Origin: Acidobacteriota bacterium
GTDB taxonomy: Bacteria; Acidobacteriota; Terriglobia; Versatilivoradales; Versatilivoraceae
Length of the DNA: 40,934 bases
Assembly: GCA_022616615.1 (NCBI GenBank)
Contig: JAKEER010000180.1
Location: 1-40,934, forward strand
Direction of reading: 5' to 3'
How positions within the stretch are numbered: position 1 is the stretch's first letter; every line of letters begins with the position of its first letter. The translations under genes and the position numbers were made by a program. This document shows positions 1 to 6,129 of the stretch, piece after piece. A model generated the notes under the pieces. That model was not told where the DNA came from. It worked only from the letters and a program-made list of their open reading frames with translations, and searched no databases.

Positions 1-416
1 TCGAACGTTTCGTGCCGCAAAGGCTCTTCCTCGATACGAAACGCTTGAATGACGGTTCTCGGTGCATCCCTCAGACCACCCCCGTGCCGCTGCGCGACCG
101 CCGTCGCTGCGCGGCACATCCCCTCCTGATCTCAGGAGGGGAGCCAGAAAGACGTCCAATTCGCAGATTCTCGCATTCGCGGGAATGACGAAGACCCTTT
201 TGTTTCGGGTTCAACGAGACCGGCCTCGATTCGGCTGTGGATAGAATCTGCTTGGGAATTCCAGCCTCGTGGCCCACAATGGTTTCTAACCCCGCTGGCG
301 GCCGCGCAAAAATCGGCCGAGGCACTAAGAGACGGAGACATTCATCCCGCCCTGTATTGCCCGTGGTTTTTCTTTCTCATCTTTCAACGTCAAGTCTCGT
401 TTCAGAAGGAGATCCT
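1..416. other. left-edge non-coding stretch
   Basis: No convincing gene is visible before the peptidase start at 417. Bases 2-60 could be the end of an upstream reading frame, but nothing in it is recognisable. The stretch holds one copy of a dispersed repeat (66-157). It is followed by a run at about 168-190 whose wording (attctcgcattcgcgggaatg) resembles a short imperfect inverted repeat. An open frame runs upstream from the peptidase to 237, but its translation is Arg/Pro/Ser-rich and has no signal peptide, so I treat it as leader. Confidence 0.5.
66..157 (-). repeat. dispersed GC-rich repeat, left copy
   Basis: Read on the minus strand, this matches the plus-strand element at 39813-39926. 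Both have a cctcctgatctcaggagg-type palindrome followed by a GTGCCGCGCAGCGAC block, a GGTCGCGCA block and a CACGGGGGTGGTCTGA end. This copy holds one 17-bp internal unit where the right copy holds three. It lies between genes and shows no coding potential. The palindrome at 122-141 could form a strong hairpin. Confidence 0.75.
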
Positions 417-3098
417 TTGTCAGTCGAGCTGAACATTCCCTTTGAGAAGTACCGGTTGGATAACGGCCTCCAAGTTATTCTGCACTACGACCCAAAGCTG
501 CCTGTGGTGCATGTGAACCTCTGGTATCACGTGGGGTCGAAAAATGAGAAGCCGGAACGCACCGGATTCGCCCATCTTTTCGAACACATGATGTTTCAGG
601 GTTCTAAGCACGCCGACGGCGAGTACATCACCTACGTCGAGAAAGCCGGCGCCAACCTCCGTGAAGGCGGAGTGAATGGCACGACCAGTTTTGACAGGAC
701 CAACTATTTCCAGACCGTTCCGCGGGAGGCGTTGGAGTACGCTCTGTGGCTTGAGTCAGACCGAATGGGCTTTTTGACCGACGCACTGACTCAGGAGAAA
801 TTTGACAATCAGCGAGCTGTCGTCAAGAACGAACGTCGCCAGAGCTACGAGAACGTGCCCTATGGCCGGGCGATACAGATGATCTTCGAAAACCTTTTCC
901 CCAAGGGGCATCCCTATTCCTGGCTGGTCATTGGCTCGCAGGAACACCTCGACGCCGCGACGCTAGAGGACGTGAAGAACTTCTTTAACACCTACTACAC
1001 GCCAAACAACTGCAGCCTCGTCGTAGCCGGCGACTTTGAGATCGAAGAAGCCAAACGCCTGGTTGAAAAGTACTTCGGTCCATTTCCGCCGGGTCCGGCG
1101 CTGGAACGGCCGGTTCAATGGGTACCACGTCTGGAGGGCGAGAAGCGCATCACTGTCGCCGACCGCATCCCGCAGGAGCGTCTATATCTGGTCTGGCCTA
1201 CCACGGGCTACTTCCGCGCTGACGACGCGGAACTGGACCTCGCCTCGCACATCTTGTCCCAGGGAAAGAATTCCCGCCTTTACAAGACGCTGGTTTATGA
1301 CAAGCAGATCGCCTCGGATGTTTCGGCGTTCAATTACTCTCTGGAAATTGCCGGCTTGTTTGGCATCATCGCGACGGCTCGGCCAAGCCAGAGTCTAGGC
1401 GAGTTGGAGCAGGTTATTTTGGAAGAGGTTAACCGGTTCGCTGAACTTGGACCTTCGGAAGAAGAACTGCTGCGGGAAAAAGCAAAGCAAGAGTTCGATT
1501 TTGTTAACGGCCTGGAGCGTCTGGGCGGCTTTGGCGGCAAGGCCGACCTGCTCAATCAATACAACACCTATCTGGGATCGCCCGGGTATTTCGCAGAAGA
1601 TTATGAGCGCTTCGACCGGGTGAATGCCGGAGGCATTCGCCACGTAGCCCGGCAGTATTTGAGCACGCCCAATCGTCTGGCTGTAACCTTTACGCCCGAA
1701 GCGTCAGATCGCCCCAAGGCCGTTGAATTTGACCGTAGCCGCGCGCCCGCTTTCGGAGTAAAGAAGCCCTTTACACCTCCAGAGCTTCGTTCGGCCCAGC
1801 TCGCCAATGGTTTGCGCGTAATTGTCTGCGAACGGCGCGCTTTGCCCAAAGCGGCCGTCGGGCTCGTGGTGCGCTCAGGTGGCGCCGATGATCCGGCCAA
1901 TCTTGCAGGAACCGCCTGGATGACCGCCGAAATGCTCGACGAGGGGACAACCTCACGTTCGGCGCTGCAGATCCAGGCGGAACTGGACTTGCTGGGAACG
2001 TCGCTGGGAACTTCGGCCGAGTCTGAGGTGTCGCACGTGAGCCTCGAGACGCTTCGAAAGCACTTGCGTCCGTCGCTGGAGGTGATGGCCGACCTGATTC
2101 TGAATCCGGCCTTCCCGGAGGAGGAACTGGAGCGGCAGCGCCGGCAGCGGCTGGATGGCATCCTGCAGGAGCGCAACAGTCCTCCCAACATCGCGCGCAA
2201 AGTTTTCCGGACTGTTCTGTTCGGGGAGAATCATCCCTTCGGGCGCGAAGTGGCCGGCCATGAAGCCTCGGTCCAGACAATCACTCGCGACAACCTGGAG
2301 ACATTCTATCGGAGCTACTGGAAGCCAAACCACGGGGCGCTGATTTTTGCGGGCGACGTCGATCTGGACGAAGCAGTCAGGCTGGCGGAAGACCTTTTGG
2401 GAAGCTGGCAACGGGCCGTGATTCCGTCAGCGGAGATGCCACTGGTGCGGCCTCCGCAGGCCTTGCGCGTTTGCTTGATTGACCGCCACGATGCGCCACA
2501 GTCGCAGGTTCGCTTTGGATCGATTGGTCCCCGCCGCAGCACCGAAGACCTGTACGCCATCGAGTTGATGAACACGGTGCTGGGCGGGGCGTTCTCCAGC
2601 CGCCTGAACATGAACCTGCGCGAGGACAAAGGATACACCTATGGCGCGTCGTCAGTGTTTGCTTACGGCCGCCGGCTCGGATTCTGGGCTGCGGGCGCCG
2701 GAGTTCAAACCCAGTTCACGCGCGAGACCTTGCTTGAGTTTCGCAAGGAGCTTCAGCAAATTCGCGAGGAGAGGATGATCACCGCCGAGGAGCTTGAAAT
2801 GGCGAAAACGAATCTCACCCGCGGGTTTGCGCAGCGCTTCGAAACCCTGGGGCGGCTGGTCGATCAGGTGGTAGATGTCGTCTCGTTTGACTTACCCTTG
2901 GAAGACATTCAGCGGTATCCCCAGGCTATTCACGAGGTTTCGCTGGTGCAGGCCCGGGAAGCGGCCCGCCAGTACCTTACCCCCGACAACGCCGTGGCTG
3001 TTATCGTGGGCGACTTGAAACAGATCGAGCAGCCCATTCGAGACCTGAACCTGGGAGAAGTCTCCATTCTAGATGCACGCGGCAAGCCGGTCAGGTAA
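417..3098 (+). CDS. M16 family zinc metallopeptidase, two-lobed (pitrilysin/PqqL-like)
   Basis: About 893 residues. The N-terminal lobe has the inverted zinc motif HLFEH (about residues 52-56), with a likely third ligand in the VVKNERRQ helix near residue 138. That identifies an M16 endopeptidase that cuts small unfolded peptides. The C-terminal lobe starts at about residue 470. It repeats the fold (SGGADDPANLAGTAWM) but lacks the HxxEH residues, so it is probably the inactive partner half. The R/Y loop typical of this lobe (NLREDKGYTYGASS) is present. I chose a TTG start at 417 because AGAAGGAG lies at 404-411, five bases upstream. An open frame extends to 237 but reads as low-complexity leader. 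No clear signal peptide follows the TTG, so the location is unclear: it is cytoplasmic from this start, although many homologues are periplasmic. A hairpin terminator follows at 3109. The gene appears monocistronic. Confidence 0.93.
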   Translation: MSVELNIPFEKYRLDNGLQVILHYDPKLPVVHVNLWYHVGSKNEKPERTGFAHLFEHMMFQGSKHADGEYITYVEKAGANLREGGVNGTTSFDRTNYFQTVPREALEYALWLESDRMGFLTDALTQEKFDNQRAVVKNERRQSYENVPYGRAIQMIFENLFPKGHPYSWLVIGSQEHLDAATLEDVKNFFNTYYTPNNCSLVVAGDFEIEEAKRLVEKYFGPFPPGPALERPVQWVPRLEGEKRITVADRIPQERLYLVWPTTGYFRADDAELDLASHILSQGKNSRLYKTLVYDKQIASDVSAFNYSLEIAGLFGIIATARPSQSLGELEQVILEEVNRFAELGPSEEELLREKAKQEFDFVNGLERLGGFGGKADLLNQYNTYLGSPGYFAEDYERFDRVNAGGIRHVARQYLSTPNRLAVTFTPEASDRPKAVEFDRSRAPAFGVKKPFTPPELRSAQLANGLRVIVCERRALPKAAVGLVVRSGGADDPANLAGTAWMTAEMLDEGTTSRSALQIQAELDLLGTSLGTSAESEVSHVSLETLRKHLRPSLEVMADLILNPAFPEEELERQRRQRLDGILQERNSPPNIARKVFRTVLFGENHPFGREVAGHEASVQTITRDNLETFYRSYWKPNHGALIFAGDVDLDEAVRLAEDLLGSWQRAVIPSAEMPLVRPPQALRVCLIDRHDAPQSQVRFGSIGPRRSTEDLYAIELMNTVLGGAFSSRLNMNLREDKGYTYGASSVFAYGRRLGFWAAGAGVQTQFTRETLLEFRKELQQIREERMITAEELEMAKTNLTRGFAQRFETLGRLVDQVVDVVSFDLPLEDIQRYPQAIHEVSLVQAREAARQYLTPDNAVAVIVGDLKQIEQPIRDLNLGEVSILDARGKPVR

Positions 3099-3108
3099 CT
3101 GCGCACTT

Positions 3109-3135
3109 GGGGACGCGGCGCCCCGTGTCCCCTTT
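3109..3135 (+). terminator. probable intrinsic terminator of the M16 peptidase gene
   Basis: Ten-base arms (ggggacgcgg / ccgtgtcccc, one G-U pair) surround a four-base loop. They are followed by TTT and, after GCGG, TTTT. The hairpin lies 10 bases after the peptidase stop. The T tract is interrupted, so this is moderate evidence only. Confidence 0.5.
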
Positions 3136-3485
3136 GCGGTTTTGCTCTTGTTTCGAGCGAATGCGCAGCAGCGCATCCGGGCGTAGTTTGCCGAGTCCTG
3201 TTTTCCTCTCCTGAGAATCGTCCTCGTACTCGAAAAGCCGACGCCGAGAAACGGGGCGATATTTTCATCGGTTTGCTGGTGTTGTAAGCCACATCAGCGG
3301 CCCCCAAAAAACCGCGATCCCTTCGCCCTCCTTCTGTTCCACAATTCCCCGGATAAATAGCGATCTCTGTTAAATATAGCTAAGGATTCTACTATCCACT
3401 GTCGATTCGATGGGTGCTTGAAAGCCTGGGAGTGTTCCCACACTGCCCGCTACGCCATGACTTTCAAGCAGGATAGGAAGTCAGG
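3136..3485. other. intergenic stretch upstream of the signalling island
   Basis: No gene is seen. Around 3206-3250 there is a phrase (cctgagaatcgtcctcgtactcgaaaagccgacgcc, read in parts) that recurs near 17004-17060, so a small dispersed repeat is likely. The AT-richer part at 3350-3400 (aaatagcg, gttaaatatag) could contain the promoter of the first response regulator, but I cannot assign -35 and -10 boxes with confidence. GGAAG at about 3476-3480 serves as the ribosome site for 3486. Confidence 0.4.
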
Positions 3486-4046
3486 ATGAAGATACTGATT
3501 GCTGAAGATGATCTGGTGTCACGCATCGTGCTTAGCGAGCTCCTGAACAAGCACGGGCATGACGTCACCGCTGTTGAGAACGGCCGGTTGGCCTGGGATC
3601 TTTATTCCAAACAGCACGCGCCTTTACTGATTTCCGACTGGATGATGCCGGAGATGGATGGTTTGGAACTCTGCAGGAAAGTTCGGGCGGAGAAGCGATC
3701 AAGCTATACCTACATCATCCTGCTCACGGCATTGTCTGGTAAGGCGAACTATCTGGAGGGGATGGAGGCGGGCGCCGACGATTTTGTGGTGAAGCCTTTT
3801 GACGCCGATGAGCTCCAGGCACGGCTGCGCGTGGCCGAACGCATCTTGACCCTGCAGCAGGAAGTCCGCCAGCTGCGAGGTCTGCTGCCCATCTGTTCTT
3901 ACTGCAAGAAGATTCGCGACGACCGAAACATTTGGACTCAGTTGGAACAATACGTCACGGAACATTCCGAGGTGTTGTTTTCCCACAGCCTTTGCCCGGA
4001 GTGTTACGACAAAGAGATGAAGCCTCAGCTCGACAAGCTGAAGTGA
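3486..4046 (+). CDS. response regulator with C-terminal four-cysteine module
   Basis: 186 residues. Residues 1-120 form a complete receiver: acidic pair D8/D9, phospho-acceptor D51 (ISDWMMPEMDG), T81 and K103. A short helix leads to a C-terminal module at about 133-175 (LLPICSYCKKIRDD ... LCPECYD) with C137/C140 and C170/C173. The spacing suggests one bound metal or redox site. There is no DNA-binding domain, so output is probably by protein contact. The same tail occurs in the next regulator (4165-4836). Related tails are known at the C-termini of response regulators and kinases in delta-proteobacteria-like genomes, but I know of no settled function. It is first in a plus-strand run of signalling genes. 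Confidence 0.9.
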   Translation: MKILIAEDDLVSRIVLSELLNKHGHDVTAVENGRLAWDLYSKQHAPLLISDWMMPEMDGLELCRKVRAEKRSSYTYIILLTALSGKANYLEGMEAGADDFVVKPFDADELQARLRVAERILTLQQEVRQLRGLLPICSYCKKIRDDRNIWTQLEQYVTEHSEVLFSHSLCPECYDKEMKPQLDKLK

Positions 4047-4067
4047 GCCGTCAGGAAGACCATCAGA

Positions 4068-4190
4068 GGAAAAATCAACCTGGATGACATCAAGCCGGGG
4101 ATGAAGCTGGAGAAGGCTGTCAAGGAGCGCAGCGGCCGGGTGCTGCTGCGGGCAGGAAACGCAAATGGTTGCCGAAGAAAGGAAAAGTAG
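4068..4190 (+). pseudogene. fragment of a c-di-GMP/HD-type signalling protein N-terminus
   Basis: Between the two response regulators, in the frame of the first one after its stop, the sequence reads INLDDIKPGMKLEKAV followed by KERSGRVLLRAGN, then runs into the start of the next gene and stops at 4188. This phrase resembles the short beta-rich module (xLKPGMVLAxDVxNxNGRVLLxAGT) found at the start of some HD-GYP/HDOD signalling proteins. It has no start codon and is cut off after about 30 residues, so it looks like a remnant left by deletion. The family assignment is from memory of the motif and is tentative. Confidence 0.5.
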
Positions 4191-4836
4191 AAGTGTCTTG
4201 ATTGCCGAAGACGATCCCACCTCCAAGCGTCTTCTCCAGGCTACCCTGGAAAAATGGGGTTACGCCGTAGAGGCATATTGCGACGGCCAGCAGGCCTGGG
4301 CGGCCCTCCAGCGCGATGAAGCTCCTCCCCTGGCGATTCTGGACTGGATGATGCCGGGCATCGATGGCTTGGAGATCTGTCGCCGCCTGCGCGCCTTGCC
4401 GCAACACCGCCTTTGCCACGTCATCCTGCTCACGGCCAAAGGACAGACGGAAGACCTGGCGGAGGGTTTAGGCTCGGGAGCCGACGACTATGTTACCAAG
4501 CCATTCGATCCGCGCGAACTCAAGGCACGCCTGCAGGTCGGGGTTCGCCTGCTCCATTTGCAGGAGGCGCTGGCGCGGAGAGTGTCCGAACTGGAAGAAG
4601 CGCTGGCCCAGGTGAACCTGCTGCAGGGCCTGCTGCCCATCTGTTCCTACTGCAAGAGCGTTCGAGACGACAACAATTACTGGCAGCAGATCGAGAGCTA
4701 CGTGGCCGCGCATTCGGAAGCCCAGTTCAGCCACAGCATATGTCCTGCCTGCTACGAGCGCGTCGTCAAGCCCGAGCTCGAGAGCTTCCAACAGTTGCTG
4801 AAGGAGCCGCTGCCAACGGTGCGCGGCGAGGAGTGA
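4165..4836 (+). CDS. response regulator with coiled linker and four-cysteine module
   Basis: 223 residues. The receiver at about 8-128 has D16/D17, acceptor D60 (AILDWMMPGIDG), T90 and K112. A predicted coiled helix (about 128-155, HLQEALARRVSELEEAL) joins it to the same C-terminal module seen in the 3486 gene: GLLPICSYC (C160, C163) and ICPACYE (C193, C196). It is a paralogue of that gene with an added linker helix that could drive dimerisation. No classical output domain is present. The ATG at 4165 has a purine-rich AGGAAA about nine bases upstream. That upstream region is the broken fragment at 4068-4190, so the gene now sits downstream of a deletion scar. Confidence 0.9.
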   Translation: MVAEERKSRSVLIAEDDPTSKRLLQATLEKWGYAVEAYCDGQQAWAALQRDEAPPLAILDWMMPGIDGLEICRRLRALPQHRLCHVILLTAKGQTEDLAEGLGSGADDYVTKPFDPRELKARLQVGVRLLHLQEALARRVSELEEALAQVNLLQGLLPICSYCKSVRDDNNYWQQIESYVAAHSEAQFSHSICPACYERVVKPELESFQQLLKEPLPTVRGEE

Positions 4837-4954
4837 ACTCTTTGAATCTCCGAGTCGATCACGCATCCGCTGAGGCCCGAGCAGCGATGCTTGGCGGAAG
4901 GCTGTCCCGACCCCGCCTGATACAGCCGTTCTCACGTTTCCCGTTTTCAAGGGA

Positions 4955-5866
4955 GTGACCCGGAAGATGCCGAAAATCTTGCTTGTTGATGAATCGGCCG
5001 CAGATCGCCGTCACACAGCAGACCTGCTGCAACGGAATGGCAAAGCCGAGGTCATTTACGCAGGCAGTGGCAGTGAAGCGTTGTCGGCTATCCAGCGGTT
5101 GTCTCCCGATGTTGTCCTGGCAGCCTTGCCCGCCCAGGGCGCCGATTTCCTGGCGGTGCTGCGCGACATTCACGCCAGGCATCCCAGCCTGCCCATCATC
5201 CTAATGACGGCAGAAGCAGTGACGCCACTGCTGTTGCAAGCATTGCAGCAGGGCGCCGTTAGCTTTGTGCCCAAAACCAATCTGGCCCACTATCTAGCCC
5301 GCACGCTAGATCATGTCCTCGCTTTGTCACGCACAGACCGTCGCCATCGTCTGGTCGGCTACTTGTGCCAGGCAGAGTCCAGCTTCTGCCTGGAAAATGA
5401 CCCGGAGCTAATTGCCCCTCTGGTGGCTCATTTGCAAGAGGGCGCCGGTAGGCTGAAAGGCATGGATGAAACGACCCGGATGCAGCTGGGCATCGCACTG
5501 CATGAAGCGCTGCTTAACGCGATGTATCACGGCAATCTCGAAGTCAGTTCAGAACTGCGCGAAGCCGGCGAGACCGCTTTCTTAGCAGTGGCTGAGCAAC
5601 GGCGGCGCAGCTGTCCGCACCGGGAGCGCCGCGTTCACGTCAAAGCCACGATGACGCGTTCGGAAGTCGTTTTTGTCATTCGCGATGAGGGGCCAGGGTT
5701 CAATCCAGGTGAAATCCCCGATCCCACGGCCCCCGAAAACCTGGCCAAGGCCAGTGGCCGGGGCATACTCTTGATGCGCGCCTTCGTGGATGACATGCGG
5801 TACAGCGAGACAGGGAACGAACTAACCCTGGTTAAGAAGCTTCCTGCCGGCGGGGAGACACCATGA
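4955..5866 (+). CDS. pseudo-receiver fused to anti-sigma-type HATPase (RsbW/SpoIIAB-like)
   Basis: 303 residues. The N-terminal 120 residues have a receiver fold (ILLVDES at start, VPKTNL lysine loop). The position expected to hold the phosphorylated aspartate is alanine (PDVVLAALPAQ, about residue 57), so classical phosphorylation is unlikely. Residues about 150-300 form a GHKL ATPase of the serine-kinase/anti-sigma type: N box LHEALLNAMYHGN, G1 box RDEGPGFNP, G2 box SGRGILLMRAF. It lacks a histidine-phosphotransfer domain. Family knowledge suggests an anti-sigma or partner-switching role. An Arg-rich insert (about 206-226) lies between the N and G1 boxes. The start could be GTG 4955 or ATG 4967. 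Its stop overlaps the ATG of the truncated regulator at 5863, so translation of the two was coupled. Confidence 0.88.
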   Translation: MTRKMPKILLVDESAADRRHTADLLQRNGKAEVIYAGSGSEALSAIQRLSPDVVLAALPAQGADFLAVLRDIHARHPSLPIILMTAEAVTPLLLQALQQGAVSFVPKTNLAHYLARTLDHVLALSRTDRRHRLVGYLCQAESSFCLENDPELIAPLVAHLQEGAGRLKGMDETTRMQLGIALHEALLNAMYHGNLEVSSELREAGETAFLAVAEQRRRSCPHRERRVHVKATMTRSEVVFVIRDEGPGFNPGEIPDPTAPENLAKASGRGILLMRAFVDDMRYSETGNELTLVKKLPAGGETP

Positions 5867-6129
5867 AGGTTCTGATTGCCGAAGACGATCCTGTATCACG
5901 CATGCTGCTCCGCAGAACATTGGAAAAGTGGGGGCACGATGTAAGGTCTACCGGCTGGGTTCGAAGGTATCCCCTAACTGCTTGCCGTCTCTGGCGTCAA
6001 CGACCCTGCATTCTCAAGCATGCTCCGGAGCACTTCGAGGACGCTACTGTCATCGTGCACCACCGGATACGCTGGCACTTCCAGTATCCAACACTTCGCG
6101 GACCTTGGTGGTCAGGCCTTTCGGAGTGA
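5863..6129 (+). pseudogene. truncated response regulator (receiver N-terminus only)
   Basis: The frame opens MKVLIAEDDPVSRMLLRR and continues to GHDV at about 5943. It is closely similar to the start of the regulator at 4165. After that point the translation is Arg/Trp/Pro-rich and matches no receiver: the phospho-acceptor and lysine regions are missing. The frame then runs antisense into the 3' end of the convergent hybrid kinase (6050). The ATGA overlap with the upstream ATPase shows it was a genuine operon member. A deletion or rearrangement with a breakpoint near 5941-5945 is the simplest explanation. The 88-residue open frame is probably not a functional protein. Confidence 0.8.

Noticed and set aside
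237-416. N-terminal extension of the M16 peptidase
   Set aside because: It is Arg/Ser/Pro-rich, with no signal peptide, and a strong ribosome site lies directly before TTG 417.
1601-2411. Long minus-strand frames (up to 199 codons) inside the M16 gene
   Set aside because: They are shadows of the GC-rich coding strand and give Ser/Arg/Pro-rich translations with no motif.
4413-4958. 181-codon plus-strand frame overlapping the second regulator
   Set aside because: It is out of frame with the clear receiver and Cys4 coding, and its composition is Arg/Gly/Ala-biased.
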